Below are positions 1 to 7,998 of a stretch of 64,000 nucleotides of DNA, in pieces. Source of the stretch: UKL13-2 sp031414695. GTDB taxonomy: Bacteria; Pseudomonadota; Gammaproteobacteria; Burkholderiales; Usitatibacteraceae. Positions within the stretch are counted from its first letter, which is position 1. Every line of letters starts with the position of its first letter. The notes under the pieces are model-generated. The model was not told the origin of the DNA. It worked only from the letters and a program-made list of their open reading frames with translations, and made no database searches. Location: assembly GCA_031414695.1 (NCBI GenBank), contig JANNWG010000027.1:1-64000 (forward strand), in the 5' to 3' direction. The translations under genes and the position numbers were made by a program.

Positions 1-141
1 CTGCATCTACCACAACGACCCGACCGTGTTGAGCCTCGCGCGAAGAAGCGAAAGCCAAAAAATCTTCCACTACTGACCGTGCCGCGCCAAATCGCGCGCA
101 ACATGATTCTTCAACAAAAAAACCTTAACCTAGTGACATGA
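1..141 (+). CDS. C-terminal end of an IS4-type transposase (partial)
   Basis: An open frame enters from the left edge and stops with TGA at 139-141, giving 46 residues. The stretch PDRVEPRAKKRKPKNLPLL followed by TVPRQIAR resembles the basic tail common at the C terminus of IS4-family transposases (RPxRVEPRxxKRRPKxxPLLTxPR). The catalytic DDE region would lie left of the window, so it is unknown whether the element is intact. Just downstream (about 141-168) is the AT-rich sequence AGGGTCAGGGTCGATTTAAT, which may be the end of the element. The position next to a restriction-modification locus fits a mobile accessory patch. Family assignment rests only on the tail. Confidence 0.55.
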   Translation: MHLPQRPDRVEPRAKKRKPKNLPLLTVPRQIARNMILQQKNLNLVT

Positions 142-207
142 GGGTCAGGGTCGATTTAATTAAAAAGCCGAGCATCTGCAACTACTTCCAGACATTATTG
201 CCTGAAA

Positions 208-246
208 ACGCCCACCAATAAACAGCCCTTCACACAACCAATAAAC
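208..246 (+). promoter_or_regulatory. Leader shared by the two cytosine methyltransferase genes, copy 1
   Basis: The sequence ACCAATAAACA at 214-224, with flanking similarity (CCC before, CCTTCA-like after), lies 33 nt before the GTG start of the first methyltransferase. A near copy lies 31 nt before the ATG of the second methyltransferase remnant. Neither gene has a clear Shine-Dalgarno sequence. The element could be part of a promoter, an operator for methyltransferase autoregulation, or simply a trace of shared ancestry. Function is inferred only from position. Confidence 0.4.
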
Positions 247-1278
247 GTGAATCCACAAACCAACTACCCCCAATTTCTTGCCAACACGCTGTCACTAGAC
301 AACGCGTTCAAGTACACAGCGCTCGATTTATTTGCCGGGTGTGGTGGCTTGGCGTTGGGGTTTGAGGCGGCAGGGTTTGAGACGGTTGGGTATGAGATGG
401 ATAAAGATGGTTGCGCGACTTATCAGCGTAATCTGCGCGGCACGTGTCATGAAGTTTTTTTAACGCCAGAGACTACATATCCCGCAGCCGATATCGTGAT
501 CGGTGGGCCACCATGTCAGCCGTTTAGTGTGGGCGGACATCAGCATGGCTTAACGGATTCGCGCGATGGCTTTCCTGCTTTTATTGCCGCAGTGGCGCAG
601 GTAAAGCCAAAAGCATTTTTGTTTGAGAATGTGCGAGGATTACTCTATCGCAACAAATGGTATTTAGATGAAGTGATCCAAGCATTAGAGTCGCTAGGCT
701 ATGTGGTGGATTGCTATTTAGTCAATGCGGCTAATTACCATGTGCCGCAAAGCCGTGAGCGCGTTGTGGTGATCGGTCATTTGGGTGGCTTTAGCTTACA
801 GGCGCATGATGCTCCTCGCATCACAGCAGGAGAGGCATTGGGCGCGCTTGCCACCGCTATTCCAGTCGATGCCCATTTCCTGACGGCGAGCATGGATACG
901 TATGTGGCGAAATACGAGCTGGCCTCTAAGTGCATTAACCCGCGCGACCTAGATTTGAATCGTCCTGCTCGCACACTCACCTGCCGTAATCTCGCGGGGG
1001 CGACGGGCGATATGCATCGGCTTAAGTTGGCCGATGGTCGTCGCCGTCGGCTTACCGTGCGTGAGGCGGCAAGGTTGCAAAGCTTTCCAGATTATTTTGA
1101 ATTTACTGGTAGCGTGAGCAGCCAATTTACCCAGATTGGGAATGCGGTGCCACCGATGCTTGCCTACAGCATCGCCACACAAATCGCCTCCCATTTAAGT
1201 GAAATCGGAAAAGTGAAGGCGGTCACGCGTACCGCATCAAGCAAGCTCGCGCGGCAGGGCGCATTGGCGCTGGGCTGA
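247..1278 (+). CDS. DNA (cytosine-5-)-methyltransferase of a type II restriction-modification system
   Basis: The 343-residue product carries the ordered C5-methyltransferase motifs: SAM-binding FAGCGG at about 29-34, the catalytic GGPPCQPFS loop at about 86-94 with the nucleophilic Cys90, ENVRG at 127-131, QSRERV at 168-173, RRRLTVREAARLQSFP near 265-280 and QIGNAVPP near 300. Length is normal for the family. The start is GTG at 247; later ATGs would remove motif I, and no strong ribosome site is visible. It overlaps the endonuclease gene by one base, so the two are probably co-translated. The enzyme should protect host DNA from the neighbouring nuclease by making 5-methylcytosine. The target sequence cannot be read from the protein, but the partner's family suggests a PstI-like site. 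Confidence 0.93.
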   Translation: MNPQTNYPQFLANTLSLDNAFKYTALDLFAGCGGLALGFEAAGFETVGYEMDKDGCATYQRNLRGTCHEVFLTPETTYPAADIVIGGPPCQPFSVGGHQHGLTDSRDGFPAFIAAVAQVKPKAFLFENVRGLLYRNKWYLDEVIQALESLGYVVDCYLVNAANYHVPQSRERVVVIGHLGGFSLQAHDAPRITAGEALGALATAIPVDAHFLTASMDTYVAKYELASKCINPRDLDLNRPARTLTCRNLAGATGDMHRLKLADGRRRRLTVREAARLQSFPDYFEFTGSVSSQFTQIGNAVPPMLAYSIATQIASHLSEIGKVKAVTRTASSKLARQGALALG

Positions 1279-2291
1279 TGGCAACTAAGCTGGCATCCAG
1301 TGGCAATCAAAAAGCGCATATCAAGTCGCTTGAAAGGCTCATTGAGGAGGCGTTAGAAATCATCAATGCCTTTGGCGTGCCGCTTGATGGGTTGACGCTA
1401 CGCCATAAGGTGAAGATGGCTAAAGCATTTCTTGCGGTTGCTGCGATGAGGCCAGGATTGAACTGGAGTGCAGTGAAATCCAATGATGATGGACATCGGC
1501 TGCGCTCTCGTGAAGTAATCAAGTGGATGAATTCGCATCTGGGCGAAAATATTTCTGATGGCTCGTACGATGATATTCGTCGTAAAGATTTAATTTTTTT
1601 GGTTGAGGCAGGTGTTGTGATTGGCGGAGCACAGCGTGAAGATGCCAAGACAAATGATGGCACACGCGCCAATGCATTAGCACCTGCGTTTGCAGAAGTC
1701 ATACGCACGTATGGCAAACCCGAATGGGATGCGGCGCTTGCGAAGGTGATGAAAAATCGTACAAAGCTGATCGAGACGCTGGCGCGAAAGCGCGGGCTAA
1801 CGAGAGTGCCCATTCAAATTGGCAGCAAAATTTTTTCACTAAGCCCCGGTAATCATAATCTTGTGCAAAAAGCCGTGGTGGAAAATTTTCTGCCAGTATT
1901 TAGCCAAGGTGCTGAAATTCTTTATCTAGGCGACACCGAAAACAAAAATCTATTTTATGAGCAAGCAAAGCTAGAAGCGCTAGGCTTTTTTGAACTCGCC
2001 CACGATAAGCTACCGGATGTAGTGGCTTACAGTAAAAAGAAAAACTGGCTATTTTTGATTGAGGCGGTTGATACTTCAAACCCAATTACTGAGCTACGCA
2101 AAGCCAAATTTGATGCGCTCACAAAACACTGCAAGCCAGACATTGTTTACGTAACCGCCTTCGCAGATAGGGCGACGTTTAGAAAATTTTCAAAAGACAT
2201 TGCGTGGGAAACAGAGGTTTGGATCGCGGAAAGCCCGGAACATATGGTGCATTTCAATGGCGATAAATTTTTAGGACCTTACAAAAACTAG
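1278..2291 (+). CDS. BsuBI/PstI-family type II restriction endonuclease
   Basis: The 337-residue protein has an N-terminal helical/winged-helix half (about 1-180) and a C-terminal catalytic half with the family's PD-(D/E)xK-like signature: LPDVVAYS at about 245-252, then WLFLIEAVDTSNPI at 257-270. It also carries ILYLGDTENKNLF near 214-226, typical of the BsuBI/PstI family, whose known members cut CTGCAG. Its ATG overlaps the last base of the methyltransferase gene. Known PstI and BsuBI partners are adenine-N6 methyltransferases, whereas here the partner is a cytosine-5 enzyme, an unusual pairing. No frameshift is visible, so the nuclease looks intact. Cleavage specificity is an inference from family membership. 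Confidence 0.88.
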   Translation: MATKLASSGNQKAHIKSLERLIEEALEIINAFGVPLDGLTLRHKVKMAKAFLAVAAMRPGLNWSAVKSNDDGHRLRSREVIKWMNSHLGENISDGSYDDIRRKDLIFLVEAGVVIGGAQREDAKTNDGTRANALAPAFAEVIRTYGKPEWDAALAKVMKNRTKLIETLARKRGLTRVPIQIGSKIFSLSPGNHNLVQKAVVENFLPVFSQGAEILYLGDTENKNLFYEQAKLEALGFFELAHDKLPDVVAYSKKKNWLFLIEAVDTSNPITELRKAKFDALTKHCKPDIVYVTAFADRATFRKFSKDIAWETEVWIAESPEHMVHFNGDKFLGPYKN

Positions 2292-2342
2292 TAATGGCAT
2301 ACTAATATAGAAGAGCGTTCAAAGCCATTTATCCCTCAAACA

Positions 2343-2377
2343 CCCTACCAATAAACAACCTTTCAACCAAACCCATC
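2343..2377 (+). promoter_or_regulatory. Leader shared by the two cytosine methyltransferase genes, copy 2
   Basis: ACCAATAAACA at 2347-2357 repeats the 11-base core seen at 214-224, with similar flanks (ACCCT before, CCTTTCA-like after), and ends just before the ATG at 2378. The conserved spacing to the start codon (31 versus 33 nt) suggests a shared regulatory function or a duplication of the promoter-proximal region. Confidence 0.4.
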
Positions 2378-2860
2378 ATGCTTACCTCAATTGAGGTCTG
2401 TGCAGGTGCGGGCGGTCAAGCGCTTGGTTTAGAGCAGGCGGGCTTTGCACACCGGGCGTTGGTGGAGATTGAAAAGGATTTTGCGAATACGTTGCGGTTG
2501 AATAGGCCACATTGGAATGTCATCACGTGCGACGTCCAGCATTTCAGCGGTGTGCTTTATACTGGTACAGATTTGCTCGCAGGTAGTGTGCCGTGCCCGC
2601 CGTTTTCTAAAGCCGATAAACAACTTGTCGCTGCGGATGTGCGCAATCTTTTTCCTGTAGCAATTCGGTTAGTCGATGAAATCCGCCCGCGCGCCGTGAT
2701 GTTAGAAAATGTGCGTGGCTTAATGGATGCGGTTTTTGAGGATTATCGGCAATACATTGCGGGCGAGATTGGTAAGCTATTGATTCAAATACGTCGCGCA
2801 ACGGGCGCAGATCAACTTGCTGTACTTGATTGGCTGTTAAAGAAATTCCCCAACCGTTAG
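2378..2860 (+). pseudogene. Truncated cytosine-5 DNA methyltransferase remnant
   Basis: The 160-residue frame has the N-terminal half of a C5 methyltransferase: motif I CAGAGG at 8-13, catalytic VPCPPFS at 71-77 with Cys73, and LENVRG at 109-114. After about residue 133 the family resemblance ends abruptly and an unrelated tail (IQIRRATGADQLAVLDW) leads to the stop. The QSRERV, target-recognition and QIGNAVPP regions are absent here and were not found in the 108 bases downstream. This looks like an internal deletion that joined the N-terminal half to foreign sequence, so methylation activity is unlikely. It may be the remains of a second restriction-modification locus whose other part is the next gene. 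Confidence 0.75.
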
Positions 2861-2989
2861 GCAAGGTAAACGCCCAATTTGCAGCACTTGCATGATGGCT
2901 AATCTTCAGTGCTCAACGTGACTTCACTTTTCGCGCCAATATATTGATGCTGTATTTTTTGTGCCGCAATGCTTAAGGGGGTCATAGTT

Positions 2990-3586
2990 ATGCGAGTAAA
3001 TGTAGATCACGTCGTTGATAAATTACAGCCTAAAACGGTAGATATCCAATCATTGCAAGTAGATTGGCAGACGCAGGAGAAATTTATTTCTGTTCTGATG
3101 TTATTAGCCAAATCACCATCGCAAGTCTTTGAATTAGTTGAGGCGAGTGATTTGCCGCCTACTATATTTTTATTGCATTTGATGCTGATAGCAGATCACG
3201 GACGTGAATTGATTGATCAGCTAAGCAAAAAATTCAAAACGCCATTCCCCTATGACGCAAAGACAAAAAAATATTTTTTCAGATTTTTATTTGCGGGAAA
3301 ACAAAAGCGATATGTGTTTAAGGCGCTGCCTTCTTATCTGCAAAGTGGTGCTTCCTTAAATATAGGCGTCAATTTCTGCTTGAGTTCATCTGCATTCGAT
3401 GATTTATCCAAAGATTTAACGATGTTGCTGCTGTATGCAGGTGGCAAATTTGCTTCTGACAAAGTGTCATCGTCACAAGTAAGATTTAACATAGGCAAGT
3501 TAATTGGCAAAACAAATGAAATCGAGCGTTACGTGCGGCAACGATATACGCAAATTTTGCTGATGAGTCATATGCGGCTTCACTAG
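2990..3586 (+). CDS. Hypothetical protein beside the methyltransferase remnant
   Basis: I do not recognise this 198-residue product. The ATG at 2990 is preferred over one at 2969 because an AAGGGGG ribosome site sits about 8 bases before it. The gene is clearly more AT-rich than its surroundings. The protein is mixed helical, has no signal peptide or membrane segment, and contains basic stretches such as KKFKTPF and GKQKRYVFK. Its place directly after a broken cytosine methyltransferase makes an orphan restriction endonuclease or other defence gene possible, but no PD-(D/E)xK, HNH or GIY-YIG motif is evident. Composition suggests horizontal transfer. Confidence 0.55.
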   Translation: MRVNVDHVVDKLQPKTVDIQSLQVDWQTQEKFISVLMLLAKSPSQVFELVEASDLPPTIFLLHLMLIADHGRELIDQLSKKFKTPFPYDAKTKKYFFRFLFAGKQKRYVFKALPSYLQSGASLNIGVNFCLSSSAFDDLSKDLTMLLLYAGGKFASDKVSSSQVRFNIGKLIGKTNEIERYVRQRYTQILLMSHMRLH

Positions 3587-3693
3587 TTTTTCTTATTGTG
3601 CGGAGCATTTTTTAATCATGGCCAAACTGGATAGTCGCGCATCAGTTTTTATGTAATGGCTCCCCCAAGGCGTCACAATTTCTCTACGCACTC

Positions 3694-4323
3694 ATGCCCC
3701 TCACACCCTCCCATCTAACCCAAATCACCTCCTCCACCCTCGGCCATTACGAGTCAGAGGCCGTACCGTATTGGGAAGGTACGCGGGATCATGATGTGCG
3801 GCAAAACATTGATACCATGCTCGCGCATATTGCGGGCACGCCGCCGTTGACCATTCTTGATTTTGGTTGCGGGCCAGGGCGGGATTTGAAAACCTTTACG
3901 GCACTGGGACATCGCGCGATTGGTTTGGATGGGGCGGCGGCATTTGTGGAAATGGCACGCGTCAATAGTGGCTGTGAGGTGTGGCGGCAGGATTTTTTAT
4001 CGCTTGATTTGCCACCCGTGTTGTTCGATGGCGTGTTTGCAAATGCGTCGTTGCAGCATATTCCCGCGCAGGAGTTGTCGCGAGTTTTGCACTCGCTTCA
4101 TGCCACCTTGAAGCCGCGTGGTGTTTTCTTTGCCTCGATTCCGCATGGCGATGATCAAGCGGTATGGAATGAGGCGCGCTACAGTTGCTTTCACAGCCCC
4201 GCACAGTGGGCGGCAGTTGTCACGGCGTCGGGCTTTGATGAGGTCACGCATTTTTTTCGGCCAACTAATGCGCCAAAGCAAGATCAGCGTTGGCTGGCGA
4301 GTGTCTGGCGTAAACGTGATTGA
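3694..4323 (+). CDS. Class I SAM-dependent methyltransferase
   Basis: The 209-residue cytosolic protein has the Rossmann-type SAM site ILDFGCGPGRDLKTF at about 53-67, the acidic turn GLDGAAAFVEMA after strand two, a motif IV-like FDGVFANASLQHIP, and LKPRGVFFASIPHGD. This is the usual pattern of UbiE/COQ5-like small-molecule methyltransferases (Methyltransf_11/25). Nothing in the sequence fixes the substrate. It is a monocistronic gene between the AT-rich unknown and the DUF3297 gene. The start codon is ATG at 3694 without a strong ribosome site. Confidence 0.8.
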   Translation: MPLTPSHLTQITSSTLGHYESEAVPYWEGTRDHDVRQNIDTMLAHIAGTPPLTILDFGCGPGRDLKTFTALGHRAIGLDGAAAFVEMARVNSGCEVWRQDFLSLDLPPVLFDGVFANASLQHIPAQELSRVLHSLHATLKPRGVFFASIPHGDDQAVWNEARYSCFHSPAQWAAVVTASGFDEVTHFFRPTNAPKQDQRWLASVWRKRD

Positions 4324-4507
4324 TTCATTGTTGTCGAGAGAAATTGCCTCAAACACCGCGCCAATAATGGCTTTTCACATATCAGCATTAGCCTGCCGCT
4401 CAGATGGTTTCGCCTCATAAGCGATGAAATGCGTTGGGCTGTATGTGTAGAGTGCGACGCGTTAAAATCAATCTTTCTTCGCCACATTGATTAATACTCT
4501 ACCTAAC

Positions 4508-4768
4508 ATGACCAACGAATCTATACCCACAGCCGTGCCATCACTCCCCGACCGCCTCTCTATCGACCCGCGTAGCCCTCACCATATTGCAGCCCTATTC
4601 GAGCGCGGCATTGGTATTCGGCTGAATGGCCGTGAGCGTACTGATGTTGAGGAGTATTGCATTAGCGAAGGTTGGGTGAAGGTGGCGGCAGGTAAGGCAG
4701 TTGACCGTAAGGGTAACCCTTTGCTCATTAAGCTAAAGGGCACCGTTGAAGCGTTTGTACGCGACTAA
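4508..4768 (+). CDS. DUF3297 family protein
   Basis: The predicted 86-residue protein contains LPDRLSIDPRSPHHIAALFE and GIGIRLNGRERTDVEEYCISEG, which match the small conserved DUF3297 family. Members are sometimes mislabelled as glutathione peroxidase; their function is unknown. I use the ATG at 4508 instead of an upstream in-frame TTG at 4487 because it gives the usual length. There is no signal peptide. It stands alone between unrelated genes. Confidence 0.8.
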   Translation: MTNESIPTAVPSLPDRLSIDPRSPHHIAALFERGIGIRLNGRERTDVEEYCISEGWVKVAAGKAVDRKGNPLLIKLKGTVEAFVRD

Positions 4769-4835
4769 TACGTAAACGCGATTTAAAAGCGGCATTCATT
4801 CTCCTCACCCCACATTTTTCTTCAGGATAACCACC

Positions 4836-5285
4836 ATGATTCGATTTCTCATCATCATTTTTTTAGCGGCATCAATGCTGGTCTGTACCAGCCGCAATAG
4901 TCATGCCGTCGAGATGACGTTTCAATTTGTGAATGACACCGAGCGCGATTTGAGTCTTAAACTTTATTCGCGTGGTGAGACGGGGCAACATTGGCCCGGT
5001 AAGACGCGGGCATTTTCGGTTAGGCCGGATACTGCCGTGCAGCAGCTAAAAATTGATTGCACCGAAGGCGAAAAGATTTGCTGGGGCGCTTGGGTGGTGA
5101 CGCAATCGGTATCGGGCCAGATTAGCAACAGCGGTACGCGCAATACGCGTACTGGCACCAATAACTACGGCGTTGGTCAAAAAAATCTACGCCAGTGCGA
5201 ACAATGCTGCCAAGTTTGCAAAGCTGGCGAAATGTCGCAAGTCTTTAAGTTAGCTAGCGGTGCGGAGAGCGTGGACGCGAAATAA
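4836..5285 (+). CDS. Secreted small cysteine-containing protein
   Basis: The 149-residue product begins with a clear Sec signal peptide (MIRFLIIIFLAASMLVCTS, cleavage probably after the NSHA region). The mature part starts EMTFQFVNDTERDLSLKLYSR, a beta-strand-rich pattern, and ends with a cysteine cluster, CEQCCQVCKAGE, plus two further cysteines in IDCTEGEKICWGAW. Six or more cysteines suggest disulfides or metal binding in the periplasm. An AGGAT ribosome site precedes the ATG. I do not recognise a named family. It converges on the phosphodiesterase gene, with one base between the stops. Confidence 0.65.
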   Translation: MIRFLIIIFLAASMLVCTSRNSHAVEMTFQFVNDTERDLSLKLYSRGETGQHWPGKTRAFSVRPDTAVQQLKIDCTEGEKICWGAWVVTQSVSGQISNSGTRNTRTGTNNYGVGQKNLRQCEQCCQVCKAGEMSQVFKLASGAESVDAK

Positions 5286-5286
5286 T

Positions 5287-6966
5287 TTATCGCCCACGTA
5301 GCGCTCGTAGTGCGGGCAATACCTTTCCCTCTGATTGCGCGGGCGCGGCAATATTCAGTATTTCAGCCAGGGTGGGCGCTATATCAACGACTTCCACCGC
5401 AGCTTGATGACGCTGCGGCGTGACCCACGGTGCGCCGTGAAGCAATATCGGCACATGTCTATCGTAATCATGCGGTGAGCCGTGCGTCGTGCCGGCTACG
5501 CGGCTACTGGCGAACCAATTGCGTTTGAGCACATAGGCCACATCACCAGAGCGCGCTGCGTAAAAAGAATTTTTAAGTAAGACGCCAAACGGTGCAGCAG
5601 CATCCACCGTGCCATTTATCAGCTCAGTGCGCGTGAGCGTGGTCAATATCTCAGGTTCAGCCCTTAATAGCTGGCTCGCATCGCGCTCCATCTCGCCCAC
5701 ATTCACATTTTTTTCGCGTAGTAGCGCGTGGTTAAACACGGCCATGTTTGTTGAAAAGCCTTGTATCCATTTGCCTTCGCCGTATTTTTTTTCTAGTGCA
5801 ATATTGAGTCGTCCACCGATCAAGGTCATGTTGGCGCGTCCCGCATCGAGTCCGATAGATTTGAGATATTCAGGCGTCGGCGCAAAACCGTGGTCAGCGG
5901 TGAGTACGGTCACATAATTATCTTTGCCGATGCGTGCATCTAACGCTATAAAGAATTTTTCCAGTGCGCGATCAAGCCACAACATATGGTCATGCGATAA
6001 GCGCGACTCTGCCCCATAGGCGTGGTTCACGTAGTCGTGACTCGAAAGGCTTATCGACAAAATATCGGGATGATTATCCGCGCCAAGTGATTCGCCCTTG
6101 ATGGCCTCGCGTGCAAAATCAAGCGTGATTGCATCGCCAAATGGGCTTTGTAGCAAGCGCGCATAAAACGCTTGTGTGGGTTTGGCGTCGGGCGCGGCAC
6201 TACCAAAGAGCATGGGTAATTTTGCCAATGCACCATCGACTTGCCATGCCGCGCCATCAGGCACAGATTGTTTGTATTCTGTTTCGGCGAGTAGCGGCTT
6301 CCATAGTTGATTAAAGTAACGATCCGTCGGATTAGACGCTTGATAGTCCGTCACCCATTGCGGATGCTGCTGCATGTAGTAGGTGGTCGAGGCAAATTTG
6401 CCCGTCGTATTCATATACATGTAAGCAGTACCAGCTTTGCCAGCGGGCAATATGGCGCCACGATCTTTGCCAGAGATGGCAATCACTTTGCTTTGTGGTG
6501 AGGTGCGTTTTAGTACATCACCAAGTGACTCCGCGAGTAACTTTTTAGGACTGGTGCCGCTTAAAAGCGGTGTTTTGTGTTCCAGATAGGTATGTGCTTC
6601 ATCGCCAGTGTTGTAAACCATTTCCCACGTATCGGTATCGCGCCATTCGTTATCGATAATGCCAGTGCGATTTGGGTACGCGCCCGTGAGTATGGTGGCG
6701 TGACCAGCGGCAGTCACTGTACGGGCATAGCCATAGTAGGCGTTTGAATAGGTAGCACCACGATCTAAAAATCGGCGAAATCCATCTTTTGCTAATTGCG
6801 ACTCGTAGCTTGTCACTTGCCACATCGGTAAGCCATCAACGATGATGAGCACTACTAATTTGGGGGCTGGCGTGACGGGGGGTGCATTAGATGTTTTGGA
6901 CACACTACATGCGGTGAGACTGGCGACAATAACGGCGGATAAGAAAAATTTATGGCTGAAATGCAT
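5287..6966 (-). CDS. Alkaline phosphatase-superfamily (PafA/NPP-like) lipoprotein
   Basis: The 559-residue product starts with a lipoprotein signal ending in the lipobox LTAC (Cys20). The body is a type I phosphodiesterase/nucleotide pyrophosphatase fold: metal ligand VDG at about 43-45, nucleophile Thr85 in TVTAAGHATILTG, GTTHGSPHDYDRHVPILLHG near the C terminus, and LTADHGFAPTPEYL. A Thr nucleophile and this layout resemble PafA-type phosphatases and NPP enzymes. It probably releases phosphate from periplasmic phosphomonoesters or diesters. A perfect 20-bp palindrome lies 24 bp upstream of the start. No pho box could be identified with confidence. Confidence 0.85.
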   Translation of the reverse strand: MHFSHKFFLSAVIVASLTACSVSKTSNAPPVTPAPKLVVLIIVDGLPMWQVTSYESQLAKDGFRRFLDRGATYSNAYYGYARTVTAAGHATILTGAYPNRTGIIDNEWRDTDTWEMVYNTGDEAHTYLEHKTPLLSGTSPKKLLAESLGDVLKRTSPQSKVIAISGKDRGAILPAGKAGTAYMYMNTTGKFASTTYYMQQHPQWVTDYQASNPTDRYFNQLWKPLLAETEYKQSVPDGAAWQVDGALAKLPMLFGSAAPDAKPTQAFYARLLQSPFGDAITLDFAREAIKGESLGADNHPDILSISLSSHDYVNHAYGAESRLSHDHMLWLDRALEKFFIALDARIGKDNYVTVLTADHGFAPTPEYLKSIGLDAGRANMTLIGGRLNIALEKKYGEGKWIQGFSTNMAVFNHALLREKNVNVGEMERDASQLLRAEPEILTTLTRTELINGTVDAAAPFGVLLKNSFYAARSGDVAYVLKRNWFASSRVAGTTHGSPHDYDRHVPILLHGAPWVTPQRHQAAVEVVDIAPTLAEILNIAAPAQSEGKVLPALRALRGR

Positions 6967-6989
6967 CTGATATCCTTCATGTAGGCGGC

Positions 6990-7009
6990 ATACTATTTAC
7001 AAATAGTAT
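6990..7009. promoter_or_regulatory. Perfect 20-bp palindrome upstream of the phosphodiesterase gene
   Basis: ATACTATTTACAAATAGTAT is a perfect inverted repeat of 9-bp arms around AC, itself flanked by GCGGC (6985-6989) and GCCGC (7014-7018). It lies 24 bp before the start codon of the minus-strand phosphodiesterase gene, where a repressor would block transcription or a hairpin would form in the leader. No local regulator is linked to it. The rest of the 269-bp gap to 7236 shows no other feature I can support. Confidence 0.5.
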
Positions 7010-7235
7010 AGCTGCCGCACATGGCAAAGCTGTTTCAACCCGATTTCAAAAAAACGATTACCGCGCCGTAAACGTCCCCCGATTTTTGACACATGGCAGC
7101 TCTGCTTAATTGTTATGTTGCGGAATTATTTCAATATAGGAAAATGTCTAAATGTTGCCAGTCATGAAGACGATCTTTACTTGTAGTTTTGCGATATGGG
7201 AAAATTGTGCGTCAACTTAAAGCACACTTAAACCT

Positions 7236-7766
7236 ATGACGGCACAGCAATTGCAACAAGATGTACTTAATCACCTTGGCATTAATCGTGAAATGCTGAC
7301 AGCGCGCGGCCTTACGTTGTACGCCGAAGCGGATCCATCTTTACTGGTCACCATCGCCATTAACGATGAAGGCCGTGAGTACCAACTACTGCCTGAAGCC
7401 GCAGCAGCATGGCACGCAATGCAAGCCGCTGCGCTACGCGGTGGTTATCAATTGATTGTGCAATCCGCCTACCGCAGCGTTACAAGACAAATCGCGCTGA
7501 TACAACATAAGCTCAATGATGGCTTCAATATCAACGACATACTCACTAGCATCGCGCCGCCGGGCTATAGCGAGCACCATACGGGTCGCGCTATTGATAT
7601 AGCTTCACTGCTTCATCCAACGCTAGACGAGAGTTTCGCCACAACTGCTGAATTTGTATGGCTCACAGAACATGCGCACGCATTTGGTTTTACATTGTCA
7701 TATCCGTTAGGCAATACATCGGGCTATGTATTTGAGCCGTGGCATTGGTGTTGGAATGAATGTTGA
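7236..7766 (+). CDS. D-alanyl-D-alanine carboxypeptidase, M15B (LAS) family
   Basis: The 176-residue protein carries the zinc motifs of LAS peptidases: SEHHTGRAID at 112-121 (SxHxxGxAxD) and EPWHW at 167-171. The SAYRS motif at 77-81 is also typical of VanY/DacB-like enzymes. It should trim the terminal D-alanine of peptidoglycan peptides. No signal peptide is visible, which is unusual for a periplasmic enzyme; either the export signal is missed or it acts on cytosolic muropeptides. It is followed directly by a strong hairpin terminator, so it is probably monocistronic. Confidence 0.85.
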   Translation: MTAQQLQQDVLNHLGINREMLTARGLTLYAEADPSLLVTIAINDEGREYQLLPEAAAAWHAMQAAALRGGYQLIVQSAYRSVTRQIALIQHKLNDGFNINDILTSIAPPGYSEHHTGRAIDIASLLHPTLDESFATTAEFVWLTEHAHAFGFTLSYPLGNTSGYVFEPWHWCWNEC

Positions 7767-7770
7767 AAGT

Positions 7771-7826
7771 CGCCTATTGGCGGGTATTTTGGAGTGATAT
7801 GTGCCCAAAATGCTCGCCAATAGGCG
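7771..7826 (+). terminator. Hairpin terminator with the CGCCTATTGGCGGG motif
   Basis: Arms 7771-7792 and 7805-7826 pair at 20 of 22 positions around a 12-base loop and are followed by a T-rich run. It begins 4 bases after the carboxypeptidase stop codon. The same CGCCTATTGGCGGG core recurs at 61008, in a variant at 30555, and inverted at 12915-12934, so this is a dispersed terminator-type repeat in this genome. Confidence 0.7.
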
Positions 7827-7998
7827 AGTTTTAAGTTTTTATGCAAGGCGCGCTAAATTGTTTCAGAATATTTCAACAACCAGCGTTCGGCATTGTGAGC
7901 ACGAAACATTGTGACGTTTGATTACAATTGCGCGTTAGCGTGTTTTAGTGAAACAGGGAATAATCGAGTTATTGAACTCAATACAAGTTGGAGAAATT

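Noticed and set aside
2861..2989. Possible frameshifted remainder of the second methyltransferase
   Set aside because: I looked for the QSRERV and QIGNAVPP blocks in all frames downstream and did not find them, so this is a deletion, not a simple frameshift.
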